Shown piece after piece: positions 1 through 8,586 of a stretch of 64,000 nucleotides of DNA. The notes below the pieces were generated by a model. It did not search any database, had not been told where the DNA came from, and worked only from the letters and a program-made list of their open reading frames with translations. Origin of the DNA: Bradyrhizobium manausense (lineage in GTDB: Bacteria > Pseudomonadota > Alphaproteobacteria > Rhizobiales > Xanthobacteraceae); NCBI RefSeq assembly GCF_018130615.1, contig NZ_JAFCKB010000007.1, positions 248,001-312,000 on the forward strand, given 5' to 3'. Within the stretch, counting starts at the first letter, position 1, and each line of letters begins with the position of its first letter. Both the position numbers and the translations under genes were made by a program.

Positions 1-181
1 CTACGAGAACGCGGCCGAAGGGTTCGCCGAGCGCTATCTCGACATGCTCGCCGCCGGCGGGACCAAGCACTATTCCGAGCTGCTGCGCCCGTTCGGGCTC
101 GACGCCAAGGACCCGAAATTCTGGGACGGGGGGCTCAGCGTCATCGCCGGCATGATCGACGAGCTGGAGGCGATGGGCTGA
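1..181 (+). CDS. pepF: M3 family oligoendopeptidase F, 3' end only
   Basis: The window opens inside a gene whose last 59 codons are readable from base 2 to the TGA at 179-181. The translation resembles the helical C-terminus of zinc-dependent M3B oligoendopeptidases, with a segment like AAGGTKHYSELLRPFGLDAK followed by a terminal acidic helix ending in DELEAMG. These cytoplasmic enzymes cleave short peptides. The HEXXH motif lies upstream of the window, so the family call rests on the tail alone. It is transcribed in the same direction as the small oxidase gene and pntAA but is separated from them by about 200 bases. Confidence 0.7.
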   Translation, partial: YENAAEGFAERYLDMLAAGGTKHYSELLRPFGLDAKDPKFWDGGLSVIAGMIDELEAMG

Positions 182-386
182 GGGCGAGTGCCTGAATTTA
201 GGGCAGGATCGGCGCGCGGGATCAGTTGAACTGTGGTTCAGCGAGGGCAATCGGGCGGCCCGGATCCGCGATAATCGGGATTCCAAATGAGCCTATTTGC
301 TGGAAAACCGCGCCTTCGTGCCGTTGCCCTGCCCGAAGGTTTAAGGTATCCCAGCCGAAGAATTCGACTTTCGACTGGGGACAATC

Positions 387-539
387 ATGGCAGATCATAG
401 CGAAGTTGCGTACAGCACCGCCGATGGCAACGACTACGTTGCGCACGAGCAGACCTATGAGGGCTTCATCAAGCTGGTGAAGTACGGCACGGCATCGGTC
501 GCGCTGATCGTGATTCTGATGGCGATCTTCCTCACCTAA
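387..539 (+). CDS. aa3-type cytochrome c oxidase subunit IV, 50 aa
   Basis: This 50-residue protein has a hydrophilic N-terminus (MADHSEVAYSTADGNDYVAH), a short HEQTYEGFIKL segment and one C-terminal membrane helix of about 18 residues ending ILMAIFLT. That layout fits the small bacterial aa3 oxidase subunit IV family, a single-span peripheral subunit of the respiratory oxidase in the inner membrane. No other oxidase subunit gene is nearby; the next gene is pntAA, 142 bases downstream. The ATG at 387 is chosen because the family starts with a short polar stretch before YEGF. It is short enough to be missed by automatic calling. Confidence 0.85.
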   Translation: MADHSEVAYSTADGNDYVAHEQTYEGFIKLVKYGTASVALIVILMAIFLT

Positions 540-681
540 ATCGACTTTGGCAGCTGCCCACGCTTGCGGCGGCAGCTGCCCACAAATTTTGCAAACAAGC
601 CGGTTCTAAAGCCGGTATGCAACGCTGCGGGAGTAACGCTACTTTTTTGTGCGCGCGCTGTCCCGCGCCGCCGGAGGACCT

Positions 682-1809
682 ATGAAGATCGCCGTTGCCA
701 AGGAAATTGATCCGTCTGAACCGCGGGTCGCGGCTTCGCCCGATACGGTGAAGAAGTTTAAGGCGTTGGGCGCCGAGATCGCCGTCGAGCCGGGCGCAGG
801 CATCAAGTCGGGCCTCCCGGATTCCGAATTCACCGCTGTGGGGGCCACTGTCAGCGCCGATGCGCTGAAGGACGCCGACATCATCATCAAGGTGAAGCGT
901 CCCGAGGCCTCCGAGCTTGCGCAATACAAGCGCGGTGCGCTCGTCATCGCCATCATGGATCCCTATGGCAACGAAGCCGCGCTGAAGGCGATGGCCGATG
1001 CCGGCGTTTCCGCCTTCGCCATGGAATTGATGCCGCGCATCACGCGCGCACAGGTGATGGACGTGCTGTCCTCGCAGGCCAACCTCGCCGGCTACCGTGC
1101 CGTGATCGAGGGGGCCGAGGCCTTCGGCCGCGCCTTCCCGATGATGATGACCGCCGCCGGCACCGTGCCCGCTGCAAAGGTGTTCGTGATGGGTGTCGGC
1201 GTCGCCGGCCTGCAGGCGATTGCGACTGCGCGCCGCCTCGGCGCCGTCGTCACCGCGACCGACGTCCGTCCCGCCACCAAGGAGCAGGTGGAATCGCTTG
1301 GCGCAAAATTCCTCGCCGTCGAGGACGAGGAGTTCAAGAACGCACAGACCGCCGGCGGCTACGCCAAGGAAATGTCGAAAGAGTATCAGGCCAAGCAGGC
1401 CGCGCTCACCGCCGAGCACATCAAGAAGCAGGACATCGTCATCACCACCGCGCTGATTCCGGGTCGGCCCGCGCCGAAGCTCGTCTCCGGCGAGATGGTC
1501 AAGTCGATGAAGCCGGGGTCGGTGCTGGTCGATCTTGCCGTCGAGCGCGGCGGCAATGTCGAGGGCGCCAAGGCCGGCGAGGTCGTCGATCTCGATGGCA
1601 TCAAGATCGTCGGTTACACCAACGTCGCCGGCCGCGTCGCGGCCTCGGCGTCCAGCCTCTACGCACGCAATCTGTTCTCCTTCATCGAGACCATGGTCGA
1701 CAAGAAAGAGAAGAAGCTTGCCGTCGACTGGGACGACGAGCTCGTCAAGGCCACCGCACTGACCAAGGACGGCGCCGTGATCCACCCGAACTTCCAGCCG
1801 AAGGTTTAA
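682..1809 (+). CDS. pntAA: NAD(P) transhydrogenase subunit alpha part 1 (domain I)
   Basis: This 375-residue protein is the NAD(H)-binding domain I of proton-translocating transhydrogenase, which drives NADH-dependent reduction of NADP+ with the proton gradient. It starts [20 protein letters not shown], typical of the alanine dehydrogenase/PntA N-terminal domain, and has a Rossmann region around [20 protein letters not shown] near residue 170. GGAGG at 671-675 precedes the ATG at 682; an in-frame upstream GTG at 649 lacks such a site. It is the first gene of a tight pntAA-pntAB-pntB operon, the split alpha subunit arrangement common in alphaproteobacteria. It is cytoplasmic but docks on the membrane subunits. 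Confidence 0.95.
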   Translation: MKIAVAKEIDPSEPRVAASPDTVKKFKALGAEIAVEPGAGIKSGLPDSEFTAVGATVSADALKDADIIIKVKRPEASELAQYKRGALVIAIMDPYGNEAALKAMADAGVSAFAMELMPRITRAQVMDVLSSQANLAGYRAVIEGAEAFGRAFPMMMTAAGTVPAAKVFVMGVGVAGLQAIATARRLGAVVTATDVRPATKEQVESLGAKFLAVEDEEFKNAQTAGGYAKEMSKEYQAKQAALTAEHIKKQDIVITTALIPGRPAPKLVSGEMVKSMKPGSVLVDLAVERGGNVEGAKAGEVVDLDGIKIVGYTNVAGRVAASASSLYARNLFSFIETMVDKKEKKLAVDWDDELVKATALTKDGAVIHPNFQPKV

Positions 1810-1820
1810 GGAGAGCCGTC

Positions 1821-2138
1821 ATGGAGCATGCTGCACAGGTCGTCGACCCCTTCATCTTCCGGCTGTCGATTTTCGTTCTCGCCGTCTTCGTCGGCTATTT
1901 CGTGGTGTGGTCGGTGACCCCGGCACTGCACACGCCGCTGATGAGCGTCACCAACGCGATCTCCTCGGTGATCGTGGTCGGCGCGCTGCTTGCCGGCGGC
2001 GTTGCCAACGTCTCGAGCGGTTCGGGCTGGGCGCGTGCCTTTGGCTTCGTCGCGCTGATTTTTGCCTGCATCAACATTTTCGGCGGCTTCCTTGTCACCC
2101 AGCGCATGCTGGCGATGTACAAGAAGAAGTCGAAGTAA
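1821..2138 (+). CDS. pntAB: NAD(P) transhydrogenase subunit alpha part 2 (membrane)
   Basis: This 105-residue integral membrane protein has three or four hydrophobic helices and corresponds to the membrane segment that is fused to domain I in E. coli PntA. Family-typical features include [21 protein letters not shown] near the start and [12 protein letters not shown] in the middle. It starts 11 bases after pntAA and is followed by pntB 39 bases later, so all three are surely co-transcribed. Together with PntB it forms part of the proton channel. Confidence 0.94.
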   Translation: MEHAAQVVDPFIFRLSIFVLAVFVGYFVVWSVTPALHTPLMSVTNAISSVIVVGALLAGGVANVSSGSGWARAFGFVALIFACINIFGGFLVTQRMLAMYKKKSK

Positions 2139-2177
2139 GCGGCCACCTCGGGCTGATGGGATCAATGGGGACCTGAG

Positions 2178-3578
2178 ATGAGCGCTAATCTCTCTGCATT
2201 CTTGTATCTCGTGGCGGGGGTGCTGTTCATCCTGTCGCTGCGCGGACTTTCGAGCCCGGCGTCGTCGCGCCAGGGCAATCTGTTCGGCATGATCGGTATG
2301 GCGATTGCGGTCGCCACCACGCTGGCCAATCATCCGCCAGCCGACGGTCTCGCCTGGGTGCTGGTGATTGTCGGTATCGCCATCGGTGGTGCGATCGGTG
2401 CGGTAATCGCGCGCCGCGTGCCGATGACCTCGATGCCGGAACTGGTCGCTGCCTTCCATTCGCTGGTCGGTATGGCCGCGGTGCTGGTCGCCGCCGGCGC
2501 GTTCTACGCGCCCGAGGCGTTCGACATCGGCACTCCCGGCAACATTCATGCGCAGAGCCTGGTCGAAATGTCGCTCGGCGTCGCCATCGGCGCGCTGACC
2601 TTCACCGGCTCGGTGATCGCGTTCCTGAAGCTGTCCGCGCGGATGAGCGGTGCACCGATCATCCTGCCGTTCCGTCACATCATCAACATCGGTCTCGCGA
2701 TCGCGCTCGTCGTTTTCATCGTCGGGCTGGTGATGTCGGGCAGTGCCTTCGACTTCTGGATGATCGTCATCCTGGCGCTGGCGCTCGGCGTGCTCATGAT
2801 CATCCCGATCGGCGGCGCCGACATGCCGGTCGTGATCTCGATGCTGAACTCCTACTCGGGTTGGGCCGCGGCAGGCATCGGCTTCACGCTCGGCAATTCC
2901 GCGCTGATCATCACCGGCGCACTGGTCGGCTCGTCGGGCGCGATCCTGTCCTACATCATGTGCCACGCGATGAACCGCTCCTTCGTCTCGGTCATCCTCG
3001 GCGGCTTCGGCGGCGAGACCGCGGCGGCCGGCGGCGGAGCCGGCGGCGAGCAGAAGCCCGCCAAGCTCGGCTCGGCGGATGACGCGGCCTTCATCATGAA
3101 GAACGCCTCGAAGGTCATCATCGTGCCCGGCTACGGCATGGCGGTGGCGCAGGCCCAGCATGCGCTGCGCGAAATGGGCGACATCCTGAAGAAGGAAGGC
3201 GTCGAGGTGAAGTACGCGATTCACCCGGTTGCGGGCCGCATGCCCGGCCACATGAACGTGCTGCTGGCCGAGGCCAACGTGCCCTACGACGAGGTGTTCG
3301 AGCTCGAGGACATCAACTCCGAATTCGCGCAGGCCGACATCGCCTTCGTGATCGGCGCCAACGACGTCACCAACCCGGCGGCCGAAGAGGACAAGACCTC
3401 GCCAATCTACGGCATGCCGGTCCTCCAGGTCTGGAAGGCCGGCACGGTGATGTTCATCAAGCGGTCGCTGGCGTCTGGCTATGCCGGTATCGACAACCCG
3501 CTGTTCTACCGCGACAACACCATGATGCTGCTCGGCGACGCCAAGAAGGTCACCGAGAATATCGTCAAGGCGATGTAA
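2178..3578 (+). CDS. pntB: NAD(P)(+) transhydrogenase subunit beta
   Basis: This 466-residue beta subunit contains an N-terminal block of membrane helices (about residues 1-270) and a C-terminal NADP(H)-binding domain III (about 290-466). Visible landmarks are the conserved GGADMPVVISMLNSYSGWAA segment in the membrane domain and IVPGYGMAVAQAQH followed by HPVAGRMPGHMNVLLAEA and IGANDVTNPAA in domain III. It completes proton-translocating transhydrogenase, supplying NADPH for biosynthesis and redox defence. It is the last clear member of the pnt operon; a small conserved gene begins 19 bases downstream. Confidence 0.96.
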   Translation: MSANLSAFLYLVAGVLFILSLRGLSSPASSRQGNLFGMIGMAIAVATTLANHPPADGLAWVLVIVGIAIGGAIGAVIARRVPMTSMPELVAAFHSLVGMAAVLVAAGAFYAPEAFDIGTPGNIHAQSLVEMSLGVAIGALTFTGSVIAFLKLSARMSGAPIILPFRHIINIGLAIALVVFIVGLVMSGSAFDFWMIVILALALGVLMIIPIGGADMPVVISMLNSYSGWAAAGIGFTLGNSALIITGALVGSSGAILSYIMCHAMNRSFVSVILGGFGGETAAAGGGAGGEQKPAKLGSADDAAFIMKNASKVIIVPGYGMAVAQAQHALREMGDILKKEGVEVKYAIHPVAGRMPGHMNVLLAEANVPYDEVFELEDINSEFAQADIAFVIGANDVTNPAAEEDKTSPIYGMPVLQVWKAGTVMFIKRSLASGYAGIDNPLFYRDNTMMLLGDAKKVTENIVKAM

Positions 3579-3596
3579 CGCGAGGGGACGCGGACC

Positions 3597-3767
3597 GTGG
3601 CCCTGAACAGGGAGTGGCACCGGTCCCATCGCATGCCGACGAAGGCGACGCGCGAGCAGCGTGTCGCCTGGCACGCGGCCCATGCCGCGGCGGGCGGCTG
3701 CCGCGAGATCCCTCTGAGTATCCGCGCCGACGTCCTCGAACTGCTCGAGAGCCGCGCCAAGCCCTGA
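3597..3767 (+). CDS. Small conserved hypothetical protein, 56 aa
   Basis: A GTG-initiated 56-codon frame follows pntB by 19 bases with a GAGGGG purine run about ten bases before the start. The product is basic and soluble, with an N-terminal half rich in Arg and His (REWHRSHRMPTKATREQRVA) and a C-terminal helix containing IPLSIRADVLELLE. I do not recognise a characterised domain. The close spacing after pntB and before the hydrolase gene (23 bases) suggests an operon member. No membrane segment or signal peptide is present. Confidence 0.55.
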   Translation: MALNREWHRSHRMPTKATREQRVAWHAAHAAAGGCREIPLSIRADVLELLESRAKP

Positions 3768-3789
3768 ACTCCGGAATGAGGGGGCCGCG

Positions 3790-4590
3790 ATGACGTTGCT
3801 CAAATGGATCGCCATCATCCTCGCAGCCGGCTATTGCGCCGGCCTCGTCCTGCTGTTCGCGAAACAGCGCACCATGCTGTTTCCGATCCCGACCACCGAG
3901 CGCACCACACCTGCCGCCGCTGGATTTCCGGACGCGGAGGAACACATCCTGACCACGTCCGACGGCGAGAAGGTCATCGTCTGGCACATGCCGCCAAAGC
4001 CCGGCCATGCCGTGGTCCTGTTCTTCCACGGCAACGGCGATTTTCTCGCCGGCCTCGCCGGGCGCTTCAAGGCGATCACCGCCGACGGCACCGGTCTGGT
4101 CGCGCTGTCCTATCGCGGCTATGCGGGATCCAGCGGGGCGCCGAGCGAAGACGGCCTGCTGCGCGACGGGGCGGCGGCGTATTCGTTCGCGACGGCGCGC
4201 TATGACGCGCAGCGCATCGTCGCCTGGGGATTCTCGCTCGGGACCGGCGTTGCCGTTGCGATCGCGTCCGAACATCCCATCCGAAGGCTGATCCTCGAGG
4301 CGCCCTATACGTCGATCGCCGACGTCGCGGCCGCGCAATTCCGCTTCGTCCCGGTCCGCCTCTTGATCCGGGATCCGCTTCACTCCGACCAGCGCATCGC
4401 ACGCGTCACAGTGCCGCTGCTGATCGTCCATGGTGCGCAGGATCAGACCATCCCGATCGCCTTCGGCGAGAAGCTGTTCGCACTGGCGCAAGAACCAAAG
4501 CAGTTCGTTAGGATCCCTGCGGGCGGGCATGACGATCTCGGCAATTTCGGCATCGTCGAGATCGCGCGGGGTTTCATCAACGGTTCCTGA
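3790..4590 (+). CDS. Alpha/beta hydrolase, membrane-anchored
   Basis: This 266-residue serine hydrolase of the BEM46/ABHD13-like type starts with a hydrophobic helix (about residues 5-24) that probably anchors it in the inner membrane. The fold markers are the oxyanion loop FFHGNGDF near residue 78, the nucleophile elbow GFSLGTG with Ser149, an Asp in VHGAQDQT and a His in PAGGHDDLG. The full Ser-Asp-His triad is therefore present. The substrate cannot be inferred; relatives are esterases, thioesterases or peptidases. It starts 23 bases after the small gene downstream of pntB and is in the same direction as chaA. Confidence 0.85.
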   Translation: MTLLKWIAIILAAGYCAGLVLLFAKQRTMLFPIPTTERTTPAAAGFPDAEEHILTTSDGEKVIVWHMPPKPGHAVVLFFHGNGDFLAGLAGRFKAITADGTGLVALSYRGYAGSSGAPSEDGLLRDGAAAYSFATARYDAQRIVAWGFSLGTGVAVAIASEHPIRRLILEAPYTSIADVAAAQFRFVPVRLLIRDPLHSDQRIARVTVPLLIVHGAQDQTIPIAFGEKLFALAQEPKQFVRIPAGGHDDLGNFGIVEIARGFINGS

Positions 4591-4650
4591 GGGCTGACGG
4601 GCGCGATCTTCTCGCGCATAATCGGTCCGTCTAACGAAGGAATCGCCTGC

Positions 4651-5748
4651 ATGAGTGCGCACGGACCGATGCCGCGGTCGTCCTGGATCTTTCCCGCCCT
4701 GGCGGTGCTGCTGTTCCTGATTGTCACCGTGACGGGCTACGGTTTCACCCTGTCGGCCGGCGGCGGTGTGTTCGCGGTCGTGCTGCTGGTGATTTTGTTC
4801 GGAACCGTGTTCGCGGCCGTGCATCATTCCGAGGTGATCGCGGAGCGGATCGGCGAGCCGTTCGGCACGCTGCTGCTCACGCTTGCGGTGACCATCATCG
4901 AGGTCGCGCTGATCACCACGATCATGCTGGGCGACAAGCCCGCGCCGACGCTCGCCCGCGACACCGTTTTCGCGGTGGTGATGATCGTCTGCAACGGCCT
5001 CGTCGGCCTTTGCGTCTTCATCGGCGGACTTCGCTACCGTGAGCAGGGTTTTCAGGTCTCCGGCGCCAACGTCTATCTCAGCGTGCTGATTGCACTCGCG
5101 ACGCTCACGCTGATCATGCCCAACTACACGCTGACCACGCCGGGCCCGATCTATTCGACGCTCCAGCTCGGCTTCGTCGACCTCGTGACCATCGTGCTCT
5201 ATGGCGTGTTCCTCTATACCCAGATCGTCCTGCACAAGGACTACTTCGTTCACGAGCGAACGGACGGCGAGGGCGGGGAGACGCATTTGTCAGGCAAGAT
5301 GCTGGCCCTGAGCATCGCGCTGCTCCTGATCTCGCTTCTGGCCGTCGTTCTTCTCGCCAAGAAATTCTCGCTGGTGGTGGACGCCGTCGCCGACAGGATC
5401 GGCGCCCCGCCGGCGTTCGCCGGCCTCCTGGTCGCGCTGCTGATCCTGATGCCGGAAGGCGTCTCCGCGGTCACCGCGGCCCGTAAGAATGATCTCCAAA
5501 AGAGCATCAATTTGGCGCTCGGGTCTTCCCTGGCCACCATCGGCCTCACCATTCCGGCGGTCGGGCTCGCCACCTACGTCATCGAGCAGCCGCTGGTGCT
5601 GGGCCTCAATCCCCAGAACACGGCCCTGCTGTTCCTGACATTCTTGCTGAGCATGCTGACCTTCGGCACGGGCAGGACCAACGTCCTGTTCGGCCTGGTC
5701 CATATGGTGGTATTTGCCGTCTACGTGTTCATGGTGTTCGTGCCCTGA
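4651..5748 (+). CDS. chaA: Calcium/proton antiporter, ChaA type
   Basis: This 365-residue protein of the CaCA cation exchanger superfamily has about eleven predicted helices in two inverted halves. The two alpha-repeat motifs are visible: LLTLAVTIIEVALITTIML in the first half and LMPEGVSAVTAARKNDLQKS in the second, each with the acidic residue that coordinates the cation. ChaA exports Ca2+, Na+ or K+ in exchange for protons, chiefly at alkaline pH. GAAGGA precedes the ATG by about ten bases. It lies 60 bases after the hydrolase and 23 before a cupin gene. Confidence 0.9.
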   Translation: MSAHGPMPRSSWIFPALAVLLFLIVTVTGYGFTLSAGGGVFAVVLLVILFGTVFAAVHHSEVIAERIGEPFGTLLLTLAVTIIEVALITTIMLGDKPAPTLARDTVFAVVMIVCNGLVGLCVFIGGLRYREQGFQVSGANVYLSVLIALATLTLIMPNYTLTTPGPIYSTLQLGFVDLVTIVLYGVFLYTQIVLHKDYFVHERTDGEGGETHLSGKMLALSIALLLISLLAVVLLAKKFSLVVDAVADRIGAPPAFAGLLVALLILMPEGVSAVTAARKNDLQKSINLALGSSLATIGLTIPAVGLATYVIEQPLVLGLNPQNTALLFLTFLLSMLTFGTGRTNVLFGLVHMVVFAVYVFMVFVP

Positions 5749-5771
5749 ACCGATTCTCCAGGAGAGTTCCG

Positions 5772-6056
5772 ATGCTTGCCGCCAAGTCCGAGGTTCAGGT
5801 CGACAATGACGAGGTCCGGGTGACCGAATGGCAGCTTGCGTCGGGCAGCGCGACCGGGCATCACACCCACGGAATGGATTACGTGATCGTTCCCGTCGTC
5901 GCTGGCGAAATGACCATCGTGGCGCCCGATGGCGGGCGTTCCAAGGCACAGCTCGCGGCCGGAAAATCCTACTTCCGCAAAGCCGGCGTCCAACACGACG
6001 TACTTAACGAAACCTCAACCGAGATCGTGTTCCTTGAGATTGAGCTGAAGCCGTAA
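5772..6056 (+). CDS. Small single-domain cupin protein
   Basis: This 94-residue beta-barrel protein has the cupin metal motif HHTHGMDYVIVPVVAGEMTI near residue 35, followed by a second motif with a histidine in KAGVQHDVLNET near residue 78. It probably binds a divalent metal; no specific reaction can be assigned to such stand-alone cupins. AGGAGA sits eight bases before the ATG. It is 23 bases downstream of chaA, so it may be co-transcribed. No signal peptide is seen. Confidence 0.8.
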   Translation: MLAAKSEVQVDNDEVRVTEWQLASGSATGHHTHGMDYVIVPVVAGEMTIVAPDGGRSKAQLAAGKSYFRKAGVQHDVLNETSTEIVFLEIELKP

Positions 6057-6149
6057 GGCACGCGTAAACTTTGCCATCGATCCGTCGCAGTTGATCCCTT
6101 ACAATGCCCCAAAGTTCCCGCATCAGAACGCGCGGGGAGTGGCCGAGAA

Positions 6150-7097
6150 ATGCTGAAATACCTCGCTAAAATCTCGATGGATATTTTCCCCTCGGTGCTC
6201 GCGACGATCATCGGGGCTTACATCGTTAACCACTACATCAACGCCAGGCCGGCGGCGGATACCCCCGCCGCGGTGGTGACGCCTGCCGATGCCGGCAAGA
6301 ACGGCAAGCCCGCCGACGTGGCCAACCTCCCGGCCCCCGGCGTCAAGGCCAAGGGCGTCCCCGAGAAGAGCATTTCCGAGAAGGCCGCGTCGGACAAGCC
6401 GGCTGCCGAGACGAAGCCTGCCGAGACCAAGGCCGCGGACGTCGCTCCCGGCGAGGCATCGCGCGGCCGTACTCCGGCGCATGAGAAGGCGGCCGCGAAG
6501 TCCTCCTCGGTCGCGTCCACTCCGGCTGCGCCCGCCGCGGCGCCGGTGGTTGAGGCCAGTTCAGCGCCGGCTGCGGCTTCCCCAGCCGCGACTCCCGACG
6601 CCAACGATCTGGCGCGAGCCGCCATCGAGCGCCTGCGCAAGTCGCCTGAGGGCAAAGCCGCTGAGAAGGCAGCCGAGGCCAAATCGACCGAGGTCAAGCC
6701 TGCCGAGGCCAAAGCGGCCGAGAGGACGCCGGACCAGCCGGCGGTTCAGGAAGCCTCCCGTGTTCCGGAGGCTCCCCGTGTCGTGACTGCGGTGCCGTCG
6801 ACGGTGCGCCCGTTGCCGCCGCCGATCAATGTGTCGACGCCGTCGCCCGAGGCCTACGGCAATGGTGGCCCGTCGCAGGCGAATCCCCCCTATACGGCCT
6901 CGATCGGCAATGACAATCCGAATCGGCTGACGCCGCCCGCCGACATTCCGGTGCCGGTGATCGCGCCGCCGCTCGATCTGCGCGCCGACGCTGGTGCGGC
7001 CGCGCCGCGACCCAAGACCAATGTCGCCGACGATATGCTGTCGGGCATGAAGTCGATGTTCCACGCGGTTCTGCCGAAGGGCGCCACCCCCGATTAA
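6150..7097 (+). CDS. Ala/Pro/Lys-rich single-span membrane protein, unknown function
   Basis: This 315-residue protein has one N-terminal hydrophobic helix (about residues 11-28, PSVLATIIGAYIVNHYI) followed by a long low-complexity region. Between residues 80 and 200 it contains imperfect repeats of the kind KPAEAKAAE, alternating Lys, Glu, Ala and Pro, which should form an extended periplasmic arm. The last 100 residues are Pro-rich with a more ordered tail near DDMLSGMKSMFHAVLP. I recognise no domain; similar proteins are hypothetical in bradyrhizobia. GGGGAG precedes the ATG by about 11 bases. It converges with the TPR gene. Confidence 0.75.
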   Translation: MLKYLAKISMDIFPSVLATIIGAYIVNHYINARPAADTPAAVVTPADAGKNGKPADVANLPAPGVKAKGVPEKSISEKAASDKPAAETKPAETKAADVAPGEASRGRTPAHEKAAAKSSSVASTPAAPAAAPVVEASSAPAAASPAATPDANDLARAAIERLRKSPEGKAAEKAAEAKSTEVKPAEAKAAERTPDQPAVQEASRVPEAPRVVTAVPSTVRPLPPPINVSTPSPEAYGNGGPSQANPPYTASIGNDNPNRLTPPADIPVPVIAPPLDLRADAGAAAPRPKTNVADDMLSGMKSMFHAVLPKGATPD

Positions 7098-7128
7098 CCA
7101 GGATGGCGCCTGCGCTGTCCGATAACTT

Positions 7129-7779
7129 TCAGCCGCCGACGCGGGCCAAGCCGCTGCGGGCGGCGTCATCGCGTGGGCGCAATGCGACGGCCTTGTTGTA
7201 GGACGCAGCCGCCTTGGTCTTGTCGCCGAGCCGCTCATAGACCTGCCCGCGCGTCGTCCAGACCTGGGCGTTGTGCGGATCGGCCTCGGACGCCTCATCG
7301 AGGTCGGCTGCTGCCTCCTTGACCTTGCCGATGGCGAGATAGCTGACAGCGCGGCCGAGCAGTGGCTCGGCCTTCTGCGGATTGAGTCCGCTCGCAGCAC
7401 CGAAATCGGCAATCGCGAAGTCGTGCTCGTTGTTGCCCTGGTAGAGGAGGGCGCGGCCGTAGAGAGCCTGTGCGTTGTAGGGATCGAGCGCGACGGCGCG
7501 ATTGAATTCGTCCAGCGCTGCCTGCGTCTCGCCCGACTTGGCGAGTGCCTGGGCCTTTGCGGTGTGGGTCTGGGCCTCGGCGACGTTGGCGGCACTCACG
7601 GCGCTATCCGGGGCGGCCGCCGCCTTGGGCGTTTCCTGCGGCTTGTCCTTTTCCGGTGTCAGCGAGCCCAGATCGAAGGAGCATCCGCACAGCGCGATCC
7701 CCACCAAGGTCAGCGCGAGCGGTTGGCGCCAGATCTGGCGTAGCCGCGCCAAGCCGGGCTCAGGGATAGGGGAGGCCAT
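7129..7779 (-). CDS. TPR repeat protein, probable lipoprotein
   Basis: This 216-residue protein has a hydrophobic export segment (about residues 20-31) ending at LCGC, a plausible lipobox with the lipidated Cys near residue 33. After a charged linker it holds three to four tetratricopeptide repeats, seen as repeated blocks such as AALDEFNRAVALDPYNAQALYGRALLYQ with the W/L-G-Y-A-F-A-P spacing. TPR lipoproteins scaffold envelope complexes. The specific partner is unknown. It is monocistronic, bounded by a convergent gene at 7097 and a palindromic repeat upstream of its start. Confidence 0.8.
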   Translation of the reverse strand: MASPIPEPGLARLRQIWRQPLALTLVGIALCGCSFDLGSLTPEKDKPQETPKAAAAPDSAVSAANVAEAQTHTAKAQALAKSGETQAALDEFNRAVALDPYNAQALYGRALLYQGNNEHDFAIADFGAASGLNPQKAEPLLGRAVSYLAIGKVKEAAADLDEASEADPHNAQVWTTRGQVYERLGDKTKAAASYNKAVALRPRDDAARSGLARVGG

Positions 7780-7798
7780 CTACGGTTCGCTCGCGCTA

Positions 7799-7874
7799 GA
7801 GCATGATCCGGAAAACTGTGCAGCGGTTTTCCCTCGCGACAAACGCGGAATGCGTTTGCGCGGAGACCATGCTC
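7799..7874. repeat. Bradyrhizobium-type dispersed palindrome (GAGCATG ... CATGCTC)
   Basis: Arms GAGCATG at 7799-7805 and CATGCTC at 7868-7874 enclose an imperfect hairpin containing CCGGAAAACTG and GGTTTTCC. The same outer arms and CGGAAAA/TTTTCCG core recur at 22365-22413, which marks a dispersed intergenic element. It lies just upstream of the TPR gene start. Confidence 0.75.
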
Positions 7875-7890
7875 AAACAACAAAGCTAAG

Positions 7891-7920
7891 GCGCGATGAT
7901 GAATCTCAGTCTCATCGCGC
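7891..7920. repeat. GCGCGATGA hairpin element
   Basis: GCGCGATGA at 7891-7899 pairs perfectly with TCATCGCGC at 7912-7920, with a 12-base loop and TTTAG following on the plus strand. It is a second repeat module abutting the palindrome at 7799-7874. A role as terminator or as an RNA-stabilising hairpin is possible. Confidence 0.6.
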
Positions 7921-7972
7921 TTTAGCGCCGCATCGGTAGTGCCCCGTCCCAGAAAGGCACCGCTCACAAAAT

Positions 7973-8001
7973 AATAACGCGGGCCAGGAGCCCGCGTTAT
8001 T
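7973..8001 (-). terminator. Rho-independent terminator of rpsU
   Basis: AATAACGCGGGC at 7973-7984 and GCCCGCGTTATT at 7990-8001 form a perfect 12-bp stem with a five-base loop, 29 bases past the rpsU stop. On the minus strand the stem is followed by ATTTTG, a short U-rich tail, so it fits rpsU termination. Confidence 0.85.
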
Positions 8002-8030
8002 GAAAACTCAGTCTTGAAATATCGGCAAGA

Positions 8031-8327
8031 TCAGCGCGGTCCGCGCGGACCTGCACCGGGGCCGCCACGGCCACCGCGCTCGCCGCCGGGGCCAGCACCG
8101 AACACCGGCTTCGGCTTCATCGGCAGCAGGCCTTCGCGCTGCAGCTTCTTGCGGGCCAGCTTGCGCGCGCGGCGCACGGCTTCGGCCTTTTCGCGGGCCT
8201 TCTTCTCGGAGGGCTTCTCGTAGTGACCGCGGAGCTTCATCTCGCGGAAAATGCCCTCGCGCTGCATCTTCTTCTTCAGCGCCTTGAGGGCTTGGTCGAC
8301 ATTGTTATCGCGAACGAGAACCTGCAC
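8031..8327 (-). CDS. rpsU: 30S ribosomal protein S21, long form
   Basis: This 98-residue protein begins [20 protein letters not shown] and contains the S21 core [20 protein letters not shown] and [16 protein letters not shown]21 binds the 30S platform near the 3' end of 16S rRNA and helps translation initiation. The last 25 residues are an Arg/Gly/Pro-rich extension ([14 protein letters not shown]-like), so it is longer than the 71-residue E. coli protein, as usual in rhizobia. It is monocistronic with a strong terminator and is divergent from aqpZ. Confidence 0.96.
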   Translation of the reverse strand: MQVLVRDNNVDQALKALKKKMQREGIFREMKLRGHYEKPSEKKAREKAEAVRRARKLARKKLQREGLLPMKPKPVFGAGPGGERGGRGGPGAGPRGPR

Positions 8328-8586
8328 GCGGCATCCTCTTCAGTGGATCGGATTTGAATTCTGGTAAGTCAAAGGGGATGGCAAAAAGCGCAAGCCCTTA
8401 ACCTTGAGGGCGCGGATGTATCAGACAAAACCCTGGATGTCCACCTGCCAAGCGGGATTTCGGGCCAAGTTCAGCCACTAAATGCGGCGAAAATGCCCCC
8501 TTGCGGCCCTGATTTGGGAGAATCGGCGCTAAGAAGGGCCGTAGCGGACATTGTTCCGGAATCTTTGAAATCAGGGGAGATGCCAC

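Noticed and set aside
532-1785. 417-codon open frame antisense to pntAA
   Set aside because: It mirrors pntAA, is rich in Gly, Asp, His and Arg as expected from the reverse strand of a high-GC gene, and shows no domain motif.
1806-3818. 670-codon open frame antisense to pntAB and pntB
   Set aside because: Its His/Arg/Asp-rich composition and exact cover of two certain genes mark it as a shadow frame.
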